From NCBI GenBank assembly GCA_019925095.2, contig CM034398.1, forward strand, positions 7,641,001 through 7,705,000: a DNA stretch of 64,000 nt, read 5' to 3'. The position numbers and the translations under genes were made by a program. This document shows positions 21,800-33,960 of this stretch, one piece after another. Within the stretch, counting starts at the first letter, position 1. Each line of letters begins with the position of its first letter. This DNA is from Dendrolimus kikuchii (lineage: Eukaryota > Arthropoda > Insecta > Lepidoptera > Lasiocampidae). Below the pieces are notes generated by a model that worked only from the letters and a program-made list of their open reading frames with translations, was not told the origin of the DNA and searched no databases.

Positions 21800-23270
21800 C
21801 CGTCTATGTTGAGGATCGTGACTTTGATAGCAGTAAATAAGCTCTTCTCCACCGAGATCGATTTGGAGCACGGTGGAGGGTCGAACTTATGCCGGCCACC
21901 TGTTTGGAAATCTACCACAAGGTCTTTTACCTTAAACTTTCCCCGTGACCACAAGTCTCTCCATGTTGTCTGAATTTTTTTTTTAATTCAATATCCGTTG
22001 TCGGCATATTAGTGATCTCCAATATTGAGCTCTTCACTCGAATAAGGGTAATTACTACTTAATAAGTTGAAAATTCCTCGAAATATTCTGCTCATTCCAG
22101 CCAATTAGAAATGAACAACAAACCATAAACAAAACAAAAATTTAAATGCACGCGGAATATCGGAGCACGGCACGTACCCTAATTAAACAATGAAACGTAA
22201 AGTAATTTTTGGAATTAAATTGTTTTATTGCGTTATTGCGGGAACGAATTAATATCCGGTCGATTGGGTTAAAGGTTTTTTAATTTACACGTGGATATGT
22301 GCATCCGGTCTATTGAACCATATTTAGGAGTGGTTCATCAAGCAGGCCGCCAGAATGGGTGGAGTGTAATAACCTAAATGTGGTGCTTAGGTATACACAA
22401 ACTTTATAAAAATGATACTATAAATGTATGCAACCAGTGTTCATGTATACATGCATTAAAACGATGTTATTTTAATGACATGTTACTTTTGATTGTAATC
22501 GTAGTTGTTATCAAACTTTGTTGTAAAGCATTGCATGTACTAATGTACTTAGATACTTATCATATGCATATCATTATGTTTAAATGAATATTGATATTAG
22601 TGTTGGTTAGGACACGATTATAAGATGAGTTTGTAAGAGTAACATGACTTTTTGTATTGAACCAGTACAATGTACAACTTTAAATGAGACGAGGAGTGTT
22701 GTACAGTTCGTACAGCGGCAGTACATTTGAAGCGTTGTCTCATTGGTCCCGTTCTTCACAATTTGTATGCACGGTACAATCAAAACTTCTAATTCGTAAA
22801 TGTTAATTAATAATCGGATGTGATCGGTCTCGGTCACTTCATTTTACTAGCAGTCGCACTATGACATGTCATGTTACCACTCTTTGTCATGTGAATACTA
22901 CTAGAGACGTTATTTTACTGTTCTAGCATAAGCCTCGTTTCGTCCTTCCTCTTACGTTTAAGGAGTGAGTAGTAGCGCGACAAAAATTTTGAAGTCTTAC
23001 GTTTTCACATTTTGAATCGTGTCAGTACATATGTATTTTTACGGGACAAATGTACTGGCTCATACGGGTGCTACTCAAAGTTGATTGATTTTATTATTTA
23101 ACATGGGTTATTTTATAAACTAGCTAGTAAGAGAGCACGACTTTTAACAAATAGGGCAATATAAAGTATTGTTTCCTTTGTTAGTTTCGCTATAAATAAT
23201 AAAATGTCTTACTCATTACAGTTATTTTAAGTTTATGTCTCTGATGTTTGGTTAAAGTTAAGTATTATTT
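21800..23270. other. No gene seen; a GC-richer start
   Basis: 21800-21970 is less AT-rich and may be retroelement debris ('ccgagatcgatttggagcac'). 22600-23060 is also of mixed composition, with only an 8-bp inverted match (acacgatt/aatcgtgt) at its ends. Neither is classified. Confidence 0.35.
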
Positions 23271-23273
23271 ATA

Positions 23274-23800
23274 ACTAGGATATGCCCGCGACTTCGTCCA
23301 CGCTTGACTTGAAATTCCTGCGGGATTCCCAGGGCACAGAGTAAGGTAGCATTAAAAAAAGTAAGCTACCGTTTTAGTGAAAATTGTGTCGGAATAAGCT
23401 AATTTTTATGCATCCAAGCTACTGAAAACCGTTCCCGGGAAAATTCCCGCGGGATTCCCGGGATAAAAATCAGCGCAGAGTTTGAGGCAGAGTAAAAGGC
23501 TAGAAATTAGCTGTCGAACAGCAAATCCACAAAATCGGCCTAGTAGTTTCTACGTGAATCCCGAACGAACAGATAAATTAATAGACAAGAAATAAAATAA
23601 AAAATGCATCGTGTTCTTCATCGTTTATATGGTCTATTCCAGTTTTTTGTTTTTAAAGCTTTAATGTACAACACGGCATGTTTAAAATTTTATAATATTA
23701 TTATATATATCAAGTGAGATCAGAATATTAAGCTTATAATAAAAAGGCGGTTAGTTATAATAAATTATCGTGCCTAGAAACAATGTAGTATTATACTTGT
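23274..23800 (-). mobile_element. Helitron-like repeat type 3, copy 1
   Basis: Starts 'actaggatatgcccgcgac' (minus-strand CTAGT end), has several 'cccgcgggattcccgg' blocks, and continues through 'gcatcgtgttcttcatcg' and 'caacacggcatg'. The same order is found at 42395-42945 (opposite strand) and 59016-59790. It is non-coding. The Helitron label is tentative. Confidence 0.55.
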
Positions 23801-24422
23801 GTACAGACTATTTTATATATAAAACACTTTTCTAAAAATGGACACCATTTTGTATCCGAAAGCGTGAAAGTAATCATATCTCGAAGTGTTCTTCAACAAA
23901 TTATCAGGGACCAATAAAGAGAAGCACCTGAGGTACATTTTAGTCCATTACAAATAAGGCAAAGACGTTGCGGGATAGGGGTCCAAATTACCTTATCATA
24001 GACCCTTCCGGTTGAACTGGTTTCATTACTGACCCGCGCCTTATCGGACTGCCTAACAAATTTTGTGAGCCACCAACGGATACCGTGGACGACGGCGATT
24101 GATGTCTCGCACTGAATCCGAATTCATTTATCTCGAAATAAATATTCTTTGAATGTCTCTTAACATAATTTAAATTTTTATTATTCAACAAAAAATTGAA
24201 GTGAAAACTCCTATTTATACGAAGCTTCATCATAAATGACTGTTATAAATTTTTTTGTCTTCAGTCTCTTACGAGTAAGTTCCAAAACTTAAGCGATATT
24301 AAATAAAACACCAATTTTATCCTAAACTGTACTATATTTCGATAACTTGCAAGTTTCAGAAGACATGAATAATGAATAAACAGATGAAATCCCATATGAA
24401 TGAAGTAGCAGTCGCAGCTAAT

Positions 24423-24793
24423 CTATATATTAATATGTGAAGCAGGAACACTGCAAAATCTTTATGTCCTGACTTGTATTGCGCAGACGGAAGAGTATGA
24501 AATTTCACACACTTATAGCTTATATAGAGAAGGAGTGCAGAATGCTAATTTTTTTTAAATTTTGCATAAAAAATACATTAAATCAATAAAAGAAAATGAC
24601 ACACACTACCATATATTTGACACACACGCATATATACCCTTTGGTTTCTTGTTATAGTCAAATAAACAGTGTAGCCTTGGCGAAATCTGTGATTATAGAA
24701 GGGTAGTCTTTGACAACAGAACCTTAATAATGTTCAAATGTAATTATTTAAATTAATTATTATGGTCAAATTACGATTACGGGCAACCACTGG
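24423..24793 (+). mobile_element. Helitron-like repeat type 4, copy 1
   Basis: Shares with 26842-27162 'gagtatgaaattt.cacaca', 'acattaaatcaataaaa' and 'gtgtagccttggcgaaatct'. It ends 'gggcaaccactggt', where the other copy has ...CTAGT. Confidence 0.55.
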
Positions 24794-24807
24794 TGTATAT
24801 TAATAAA

Positions 24808-24999
24808 AATGAATTATGGAAATGTATGCATGCGCATAACTTGAGAACGAGTTTACCGATTTTGATGACATTTTTTATGTGTGTTGAAATAGGTCCTAGG
24901 ATGATTTAGATTATAATTGGAACCAGTGTGTTGGCTCTGGGATCGGGTCTTAGATTTTTATTTTTTCAGGGCAGGACAACGTCTGCCGGGACCTATAGT
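24808..24999 (+). mobile_element. Helitron-like repeat type 2, copy 2
   Basis: Shares 'cataacttgagaacgagttt', 'gatcgggtcttagattttta' and 'cagggcaggacaacgtctgc' with 45152-45481. It lies directly after the type 4 copy, suggesting insertion next to it. Confidence 0.5.
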
Positions 25000-25009
25000 T
25001 TTAAATAAT

Positions 25010-26450
25010 TTAGAATTCCCATATCTAGAGATAATAAAGGGTTTATAATTTTACTCTAATATCTGATATCTAATCCAATATCTAAGTTAGAGACATGAAG
25101 TTAGCACAACAGAAGTCACGTGCGTCGGTCGAAAAGGGGAAACTAAAATCGTTTAAGTTGATTTTTAAGTTAAACTATAGTGTGACAATTAACGAGGGTA
25201 AGTCGACCGAGATGCTTAAAGCGGTCACTTTTGGAGAATACCTTAGTGAAATTGACAACTGTATTGTTGCGGCTATTGGTAAAGAATCATGAGTCATGAG
25301 AGGAGAGTTTTATATGTAGTTTGTGAGTGCCTGTCTGCTTCAGTATACACGGCTTATGTCATACCGTTTGTTTTACTATTTCAATTCCTTGCGATATATA
25401 TATAAAATATTAATATACTGGTAAGAGATAGCTATATTATTATTATATTTTTCATGTTCAAAATACGAATCTAAGCACCCGATATTCGGTTATGTTGAAG
25501 TGAAGACTAAATAGTCTGTTTTGAATTAAAAATATAAAGACTTGTGGAGCTATATAGGGCTCGTTCCTCTTGTATCTTACAATGCATAAAATTCTCCTTT
25601 AGCCGTTCCATATAGCGACCACGGTCGTTGTGGTCGGCGCGAAAACGTCACTAATAGCGGCATGATTTTCGCTCACGCAGCGCTCACAACGACCCATGTC
25701 AAGATGTGGATCTAATAATCCGTTCCACTTGAATTTACGATTATAACGCCCACAAGCAAGTGGAACGAGAAAAATCGAGGTCGTGAGCATGGTTGTTGTG
25801 AGCCTCATGGGGAACGTAACCTTACTCATGTAGAGTGCTTATTAGATAATTTTTTACTATCTGATTTTTATTACTAGTATTCTTTTTCCATAAATAAAAT
25901 TATTGTTGGCTACCTATTAACAAAGTAATATTATATCCAAATGACCATAACGCAAACGTCCTTAATTCGGAATGAAGGTCTGTGATACTTTTACAAAAGA
26001 TAATTAAAATAATAATTTATCCAGTCTCTGTGCTAATACTCCCGTTGGTTCGGTACCCCTAAAAGTCCCAAATACATCGGACAAATGCGTGATATTCCAT
26101 GTAGAACGAAATGGTTCACAAGGGCGATTTACGCTACTAATACAAAAAAAAATCATGTCATCAAATCAAATTAAATAATTTATTGCATAAAAACAGGTAG
26201 CTAGTTATACAAATAGGTGTATTATTTTAATAACGATCACATGTTTTTTGACGGTTCAGCGTACAATTTTTTGAAACATATATAAGTACATACTATTCTT
26301 ACTTCGATATTATTTAATTTTCACTATTATTGCTACTGTTTAATTGTTATAATTATGTATAGTCTTAAATTTAACAAAATGCTACATAAATACACTATTT
26401 AATTTTACATATGTTTCTAATGATAGTAATATGGTATTTGTACCTATTAT
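25010..26450. other. No confirmed gene; possible MITE at 25601-25817
   Basis: 25095-25292 (+) is a 65-codon open frame with no recognisable domain. At 25601-25817 a CG-richer block starts 'gccgttcca' and ends 'ggggaacg'. The ends are only weakly inverted, although the inside has a hairpin (gaccacggtcgttgtggtc), so a degraded MITE is possible. The rest is AT-rich. Confidence 0.3.
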
Positions 26451-26815
26451 GTGTCTTTCAAAACCACGGGCCATAAAAATGGCCCGGACATTTGGGGAGC
26501 TTGCGTGGGGCCATGGGAAGGCTAACATGTAGAGGCCCCTTGACAAATTGAATGTAAATGTGGCGTGACACTGACCAGCGATTATCACTGTCTACACCAT
26601 ATAATAATGCATCCAAGGACAAGCCCCGGAAGTGTAGGACTATTGTGGGAAATGAAGACAAAAAGTACCGGGCTATTGGGGTGAACTGCTAGTGGTACTG
26701 GGGGTCTGGGAATATGGGGACTATGGCGTCTGCCCGTCGCAATGTTCAGGGAACATGGAAAAATGGGCAGACTATGACTCGCCACTCCCTGCATGGGCCC
26801 CAAAATATGCCATAA
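26451..26815. repeat. Repeat family A, copy 3
   Basis: The most complete copy at the high-coordinate side ('ctcgccactccctgcatggg'). Minus frames at 26382-26588 and 26458-26661 give peptides related to those in copy 2, but in two frames, so a frameshift separates them. Confidence 0.8.
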
Positions 26816-26841
26816 AAAACACCTTTACATTATTATTATTA

Positions 26842-27162
26842 TATTAATACGTGAAACACAAAAACAAATTAAAAATTGCGTGGACGGAGGAGTATGAAAT
26901 TCCGCACACTTATAGTTTAAGAGAAAAAGCGACGAATGCTAAATTGTTTTTTAGTTATGCCTAAAAAATACATTAAATCAATAAAAAAAACATTATACAC
27001 ACCACAATGTATTTGACACACACGCGCATATATAGGTACACTTTTTTTATTGTTCAAGTCAAATTAACAGTGTAGCCTTGGCGAAATCTGTGATTATAGA
27101 AGTATAGTCTTTGACATTAATTATTTATTATAGTCGAATTTCGACTCCGGGCGACCACTAGT
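26842..27162 (+). mobile_element. Helitron-like repeat type 4, copy 2
   Basis: Parallel to 24423-24793. It ends '...gggcgaccactagt', with CTAGT at 27158-27162. Confidence 0.55.
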
Positions 27163-27184
27163 TATTATAAATATATTTAAACAC

Positions 27185-27396
27185 TAAAGGCCGCTTGCAT
27201 AACGATCGCCTTTAAATAAAATGAGTTAATCATATTAAACTGCCTAAATACGTTTTACACAAAACGTATTGACAGTTCTTTAAACATATTTAGCGACAAA
27301 TTTTGGGTTGTGCAATGCGCTTATTGTATTTAAGGGTGTTAAATACGTTTTGTGTTTCTTAAATAAATGTAAGCAACCTTATGCAAGCGGCCCTTA
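27185..27396. mobile_element. MITE with 18-bp inverted ends
   Basis: Left end TAAAGGCCGCTTGCATAA (27185-27202). Right end TTATGCAAGCGGCCCTTA (27379-27396). They are complementary at 17 of 18 positions. An inner palindrome around 'aatacgttttacacaaaac' (27249-27272) is also present. The terminal TA on each side could be a target duplication. No coding capacity. Confidence 0.7.
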
Positions 27397-27680
27397 CAAT
27401 CTATCTTATCACCTATATTTAAAACTTATCATTTAGGAACTCCGTTACACTGTAATCTTGCACTGTAACCTGTTTAGAATTCCATGCTATTGTAGCAAAA
27501 ACGGAACTCATATATATCTAATCGCCATGTCCAACTGTCTTTGTATGTCATTTTGCTCTGAAACTACCGAGTTACATAATTTATGTAGTAGCGCTACAAG
27601 GTTATTAGGTTTTGTAGTGAAATTACGAATAAAGTAAAGATTATTATTATATATTATATTATGAGTAAAGATATAAGTAT

Positions 27681-27906
27681 CCCTGCAGGAACGGAAAAAT
27701 AATATAATTTCTCGCGGCCGGGTGACCTGTCGTAAGAGGCGACAAGACAACCCACAGTTAGGTGGTAGGGTATTTACCCGACTGGATGGTTAACACCCCT
27801 GGTCTAAAGTTTGGTGGTACAAATGTTCGTAGGCGATGATAACCGCTTTCCATCAAGTGGGTCGTCTACCTGTCTCCTGAACTCCTGCAATAAAATAAAA
27901 TAAAAA
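27681..27906 (+). mobile_element. SINE-like family B, copy 5, internal deletion
   Basis: A plus copy from 'ctgcaggaacgg' to 'ctcctgcaataaaataaaat'. About 90 bp of the middle are missing between 'ccctggtctaaagtt' and 'acaaatgttcgtagg'. It keeps the clearest 3' tail, (AAATA)n. Confidence 0.8.
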
Positions 27907-27909
27907 ATA

Positions 27910-28955
27910 GTAGGGTGGCCGCCATACAAGTATGTAACTAAAGGTTGATAAATTTTTTTATTGCATATAGCTATGCGGGGGGTATCATTATTGGAGATCT
28001 ACTACAAAAATATACATTAATAGATGTTGAGATTCTCCCTATTAGGTCCCAATAGCGTAAAAATTGTGCCCTCACGTTTAACTTTTAAACCATGATGTGG
28101 AAAATTTTGAAAAAGCTTTCAACATCAACTGGTTGCCACAATATTCATTCAGTATTATTTTAGATATGAAGTGTTTTCGATTGAAAGCTTATGTTAGATT
28201 CCGTGGTTAAGTAACGGAAACATGTGATGTTTGTCACATTTATGTCACCCATCGATATATGAGGGCTGCAAAGCACTTAACCAATTTATAGGATTATAGG
28301 AAAATCGTAAATTCAAATTTTTCCTTCTTCAAATAAAGAACATTGTTCGTTTTGCCAAATTTTTAATACTCTTTAATTATTTTTTTAATTATTTTATTAT
28401 ACCATTGTGTAGAGACATATATGTAAATATATCTTGTTAAATTCATCGCATGTAACTATATAGATCCAGCAGTTTCTAAGAAAAATAACAGCGGCATACA
28501 AAGACTGACAAACATAGGGACGGACTTGAAGATTTCATAATGATTCCTTTTTGTGAAAATGGTAAAGTAACCCCAAAAAGGGTACATCCATATTCTATTA
28601 CACCAGTTTTGGTACGTGTATAAATTTTAACGGGCCACGGTAACTGTCAACCCTTATCTGTTGGGTATTTTTACGTTAAGAGGAGTGCAGACTCATGTTG
28701 TTCCGTAACAGTTTCGATAGTATAGTCCCGAGTTTATATTGAGGAAATACACAACAATTGACGAGAAGCTATCAAAGTGGGTAAGTAGAGCGAACGCTTT
28801 AGAAAGGCTTTGCTTTGCAAAGAATATATTATGTAGAAATTTATATAATTTGAAAGCGTAATAGATTTTGCATATATTTCATTTATTGAATTGTAGAAAT
28901 AATTGAAGTCAAAATAAACAACCTATAAAGTAGCTTTTTTTAGGAGGGGAAATCT
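27910..28955. other. No gene seen
   Basis: AT-rich, unassigned. No open frame or repeat that I can support. Confidence 0.5.
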
Positions 28956-28959
28956 GACT

Positions 28960-29790
28960 GAAGGACCATAGGCCGCGTGAGGCAGAAAGATGGTCCGTGT
29001 ATGGGATTCTTCTTGTTGGGGAGTCTATTGCTACGCCACAGTTTGGGATACCCACCAAAACCCCTGGTCGCTTCTCAAACATCCCTTGTCCAGGCTATGG
29101 GCTCGCTTGCGCATTCACCTCCAGCCCGGACGGACGACAACCGGCCTCTTTATGGGCTGGCCCTGCTAATTGTTAGCCGGAGAACTAGATCTCTCCGGCC
29201 ACCTCGGGTCTCACCTTGAGGAGAGAGAGAATGCGCGGAACTGTGTACATCCATACTCTCTGGCCTTTATGTGCGGATCCCCCCATTTTCCCTGACGGTC
29301 ACCAGCACGGCCGTAACCTACGGTGACTGGGGGTCGTTGTGCACGTCCCTCCGTTGCCTCCGCCAGGTTTCCTCTTCCTGGGGTGCGTGTTCAAAACTAT
29401 GAACCTTCGCTTTGACTGTCAGCGGAGCAGGATGCTGGACGCTGACTGTCGCCCGCCACTTCACCTCAAACGACTTCGGCGGAATGGCGCTCCTCCAGCC
29501 GTTGGAAGGGAAGGATGAGTGGGAAGAAGTTATGGAGGAATCGAACTAGGGTCAAGTATTAGAAGTGAATAGGTGGGACACTAATGCCACAGAAGAAGGG
29601 GGATATGGCAATGGCCACTCAGGGCCCCGGGTACGCGTTCCCTTGTACCTCTGCTGGACAGAGCTGTGCCCAACAGCGGTACCCCCTGAGGAAGCCCATG
29701 AAGGATCTACTGCTGGGGTTGGGCCTCCTGATCATCAAGGAGAACAGAAAATATACCCGCCAGACTAGCCCAAGACAGATTGACAGATTT
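28960..29790 (+). other. GC-rich 0.8-kb block, unidentified element
   Basis: Sharp-edged GC-rich block. + frames 28977-29219, 29565-29768 and 29584-29868 are open but in different frames, with P/R/G-rich peptides of no known family. Phrases such as 'ctgctggacagagctgtgcc' suggest the UTR or a degraded ORF of a GC-rich mobile element. No copy elsewhere in the window helps to define it. Confidence 0.4.
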
Positions 29791-29876
29791 TACATAACAG
29801 TTATCCCGACGTTAACATTTGGTCATTATAAACTTTATGCACATTATGTTGGAAAATGTAGCTATTAAGAACGCAG

Positions 29877-30035
29877 AGCTTCGAAGTTCAATTCCTGGCA
29901 TGGTGAATTACGTAAATAAACTTTCCATTTTTGACTGTAGTTTGGATATCTGGGATCGGCTCAGAGTAGTTCATTGTATATTAGCCATACGCTAGCATAC
30001 GTTGATTGGCTTGGGGATACACGTCGTGTTTGTTT
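29877..30035 (+). mobile_element. SINE body with tRNA-like B box
   Basis: 'gaagttcaattcctggcatgg' contains GTTCAATTC, an exact B-box match. 'cctggcatggtgaatt' and the body after it recur at 40940-41060, and part also at 54740-54835 (-). The 5' part is missing or diverged. Confidence 0.5.
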
Positions 30036-30039
30036 GTCT

Positions 30040-30700
30040 GTCGATTATTTATTTTTATTATTAAAAACTGAATAATTCAACTACAATGTGGTCAAAATAG
30101 TCAAAATGAGTTTTATATTTATTACAAAAATCGCCATGTATTTCAGCTAGAACTGACAAAACAGAAAGCAACCAAATAAACCTGCACCCTTATCAATATT
30201 TGTGAAATAGTGACATAAATCTTTAAGTGTCACGACATGGGACCCTTTTCTCATCTGCGAAGTAGAAAGAAAGATTTCCAATATAAATGAAGCTCTCCCC
30301 ATAAATGTGAGCTATATTTTAGCTCTGCTTGTCGTAAGTTATTTGCTGGATTTAACTGAAAATATTTAATTTTAAGTTCAGTTTCTTACAGAACCAAATA
30401 CTGAGAAAGTAGTCTGATTTTGTGACATGACAAAAATTTTAAATTATTTGTTAGAAAATTATTATTATAATGTTATAATTTTTTTCCATAAATGATGTAT
30501 CTTAGTGATATAGCATTAGAATTACAATCTAGTCTAGGAACTAATGAGTAATTTAAATCTGACCTAAAATGACTAGATATAACTTAAACTAAGAATGTGT
30601 CCAATAACACGTTTCCTATTGTATATCTTAAGGAGAAGACACTTTGTTCATGTGTTCTTTGTCAATGTTTAGCACACAGCACTAAACTTTATTATTATGA
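30040..30700. other. No gene seen
   Basis: AT-rich, unassigned. Confidence 0.5.
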
Positions 30701-30704
30701 AAGT

Positions 30705-32345
30705 ATTATAACACTAACTCAAATGGTTTTGTCCTTTTGAGTCTTTTTATAATAAATCTGTATTATCAAAGAACTGGGTGGCGTCGACGTTTACACGGTG
30801 GTGAAGCCGCTGCTGGTGGGCTTCAGCGTATTTTTTAATTACGTGAATGAAGAGGTCCACTTTTAAGTCTCGATGAAAATCGTCTGATCTTATGTACCAA
30901 GGAGCATTGACCATGTCGTTAAGTACTTTATTTTGGAACCTTTGTATCATGTTTAAATTGGTTGGCTTGGTGCAGCCCCATAGCTGTATGCCATAAGTTC
31001 ATACTGTTTATACAGAAGTATCTTATTAGGTTCTGACAGAACAGAATATCTGCCATTAAGCCAGTACATTTTTTGTAGCGTAAATCTAGCTCTTGATGTG
31101 TTTATTTTTGACACGGGCTTTCCAGCAATGCTTAGCGTTTAATGTCATACCCAAATATTTAGCTGTATTTTCATATGGTATAATTTGATCATTTATATAT
31201 AGCGGATGACAGCCTGGCTGTTTGTTTGTAAAATCAATGTGAATAGATTTAGATTCATTAAATTTTATTCGCCATATTTTCGTCCAACTATAGATTGTAC
31301 TCACGGCATTTTGCACCTTTTCCACAGCTTCCTCATGTATGACTCCTGTCGTCTTTATGGCCGTGTTATCTACAAAGGAAGCGATGGAGTTATTTTCCAG
31401 TTTTGGAATGTCACATGTGTATAATAGATATAGAACCGGGCCTAGGACACTTCCTTGTGGTGGTACTCCAGCTTTGATTTCTTTGAGATTTTAATAAAAA
31501 AATCTACTCGTCTCACTTGAAACATTCTGTCAGAAATGTATGATTCTAAGATATCTGAATATTATATAGGTAACATTTTCTTTAGTTTATATTTCAGACC
31601 CTCATGACTTACTTTATCAAAAGCTTGTGCTACGTCTAGGAAGACTGTAGAACACACTTTTTTTTCCTCTGAAGGTTTTTTTTATAATACTTGTTATTCT
31701 ATGAGCTTGATCTATGGTAGAGTGTTTTTCCCTGAACCCAAACTGGTAGTACAGGAATTAGCTTTCTATCTTCTATAATTGGTTTTTTTGTCAATAAATA
31801 AATAAAAACGTTGCAGTAATAACTTCTCAAATAGGTTTGACATCATTGGGAGAAGAGAAATCGGTCTACATGACAATGCTTTATGGGGTGGTTTACCAGT
31901 TTTAGGAACCATGATGACTTCAGCTACTTACTATACATCAGGAACGTTTTTAAATCTAAACGCATCATTTATAATGGTGTTTAATTTTACTAAAGCTTTT
32001 CTTAGCAAGTTTTAGAGGACTTCTGCAGTTATGAGGTCATATCCTGAAATTTTCTTGAGTTTTAAATTATTTCTTTCTTTCCTAATTTTACTTGGAGTAA
32101 CCAACTTAATTTCTTCATCGTCTTGTAATATTAGTTCAATAATTGGATCTTGAACTTCAGCTACTTTAGGTTAGAATATTTTTTCCAGATGATGTGCAAA
32201 TCGGTTTGCTTTTTGGTAATTATTAATTGCTCAGTTTCCATTTTCTTCCTTGATTGGAGGAACATATGTAACAGGTTGTTTTAATGATTTAGTTGCTTTT
32301 CATAGTGAGTAATCTATTTTCCGGTCACCATTTAGTACACTGAGA
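30705..32345 (-). pseudogene. Jockey-clade LINE, decayed, reverse transcriptase part
   Basis: Minus-strand pieces in order are 'GSVLGPVLYLLYTCDIP', 'FVDNTAIKTT', 'STIYSWTKIWRIKFNESKS' and 'YENTAKYLGMTL' (31086-31325), then 'IQRFQNKVLNDMVNAPWYIR' and 'HHRVNVDATQFFDNTDLL' (30747-30950). These are the RT palm, the post-palm region and the conserved C-terminus of Jockey-type elements. The usual Y-x-D-D catalytic box reads F-V-D-N, so a key aspartate is lost. Numerous frame breaks. The 5' part (endonuclease) was not found; the left boundary is approximate. Confidence 0.75.
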
Positions 32346-32821
32346 TAAGGATAATAATAATATTATTCTTCTATCAGTTTATGACTTTATACAGCTTATA
32401 TTGAAGACAATCCCTATTTAATAAACAAACGGAAGTTTATAACAAATTGGAGCACTGCAATAAATCATCCATGTTTACTTAATATATCAATTGATTCGTT
32501 TCATCGACTAACACGAAATGCACTTCAGTTTACATAAATATATCTTTAAAAATATTCTGCTACCACAACTTTGACTGGCCATACTATTATTATAATAGTT
32601 TTAGGAACAACCCTAATACAGATAAATTAACTTCGAGCCGTTTTTGCGTTTGTAGTAGTATTTGTATATTTACTGTACTTCTAAACTTAAAATTTAAATT
32701 TCCTTGAAAGTTAGTATTAAATAATGTTTTATACTAATATATTTTATTATTTTAATATCGTTTATTAGTATCATATCAAGTACCTGCCTATAAAAATATA
32801 TAAAAAGCATTAGTTTATTTA

Positions 32822-33300
32822 TCTATGTTCTGACAGTACACTGCTACAAACAAATATATAAATCTGTCATACGACCAGTCATGCTATACAGGTCCGAATG
32901 TTGGCCCACTAAAGTGATAAACTACAAATGTCTGCACTCAGCTGAGATGAGAATGTTGAGATGAATGTGTGATGTTACAAGAATGGATAAAGTGAGAAAT
33001 AAGTACATAAGAGGCATCATTGAAAGTTGCATCCGTGACTAAAAAATTGAGAGGAAGAAGATTACGGTGGTATGGGCAAATAATGAGGAAAGACAAAAGT
33101 CACGTGACAAAAAGAATGTTAAACTATAAGATGGATGGGTACAAATGTAAAGTTAGACCAAAAAAGAGATGGATGGATTGTGTGAAGGATGATGTGATGA
33201 TTTATGGTGTGACAGAAAATGTATATATGTCATAATAGAGAAATGCGAAAAAAAAACATATTGTGCCAACCCCACATAACTGGGATATAATGAAAGAAAA
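32822..33300 (+). pseudogene. RTE-like LINE ORF tail plus 3' UTR
   Basis: The first frame has 'IYKSVIRPVMLYRSECWPTK', 'LHSAEMRMLR' and 'CDVTRMDKVRNKYIRG'. After a frame break, 33020-33235 continues with 'KKLRGRRLRWYGQIMRKDKS' and 'RPKKRWMDCVKDDV'. This is a textbook RTE C-terminus. The 3' UTR ends 'ccccacataactgggatata', as in RTE tails. Two or more breaks make it non-functional. Confidence 0.75.
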
Positions 33301-33394
33301 GAAAGAGTACACTACTACAAACGCGAAAACTTCTCGAAGCTAATTTACCTGTACCAGTTTTTCGATAGTAAAACTCAGTCTCGAAACATAAGAT

Positions 33395-33510
33395 ACACTT
33401 TGGAGAGTGCTATGGAGCTCTTCGATCTGATCCCGACGTCTATCTTTTATCATCAGACAACCAGACGCACCGGCTTGCGGCACCGATCTTTTTCCCTCCT
33501 TGAGTCGTGT
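33395..33510 (+). pseudogene. LINE family C fragment
   Basis: The frame starting at 33400 has 'MELFDLIPTSIFYHQTTRRT', comparable to 'EELFGLVPTSPFYHRIARRR' in the copy at 41110. It breaks off where an opposite-strand LINE tail begins. Confidence 0.55.
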
Positions 33511-33745
33511 TCCTCATTCCTGAGTATCGTGACCTTTACCCACTTTTCCTTGGACTATTTTTCACCATTGGAGACGATCAGCGGCAATATGCAGTGCGTC
33601 GTACACTGAGTGGTTGAGTGTGGTGCGGATCTGGTTGGACCAACGCATCAGACTACAACCTCGGGATCTTTTCCTTCTATTTTGCCAGTGACGATTAATT
33701 GTCACCTTGTTTCCTGGCTATGTGTCCGAAGTACTCAAGGAGGAG
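33505..33745 (-). pseudogene. RTE-like LINE ORF tail, minus
   Basis: The minus strand reads 'ILLEYFGHIARKQGDN', then in shifted frames 'RSRG', 'IRTTLNHSVYDALHIA' and an end close to 'ILRNEEHDS'. The YFGHIAR...W.DQIR...AE.R..W layout identifies another RTE-type subfamily. Heavily broken. Confidence 0.5.
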
Positions 33746-33784
33746 GAAAATGGATTATAGCTTCGTTGTTATTTTTAATTTCTT

Positions 33785-33960
33785 TGTAATAGATGCGTCA
33801 CGATATATGGTGCAGGATGTTTCACCTATAAGGACGATAAACTTGGCGTCCACCTTTCTCGTGCATACCGCAAAAGGGTGGAACTCATTGCCGGAGTCTG
33901 TTTTTTCCCGATACCTAAGCGCTTGGTGTCTTCATGTAAAATTGTATTTGTATTAAACCA
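33785..33960 (+). pseudogene. LINE ORF C-terminal fragment
   Basis: The frame reads 'TAKGWNSLPESVFSRYLS' and 'CLHVKLYLY'. It resembles 38775-39010, which has 'LNTLPESVFPD' followed by 'FKPRVNRYLLG'. Both are C-termini of a LINE with the WNSLPESVFP motif. Confidence 0.55.

Noticed and set aside
22605..23060. Possible MITE with acacgatt/aatcgtgt ends
   Set aside because: Only 8 bp pair and no target duplication is visible.
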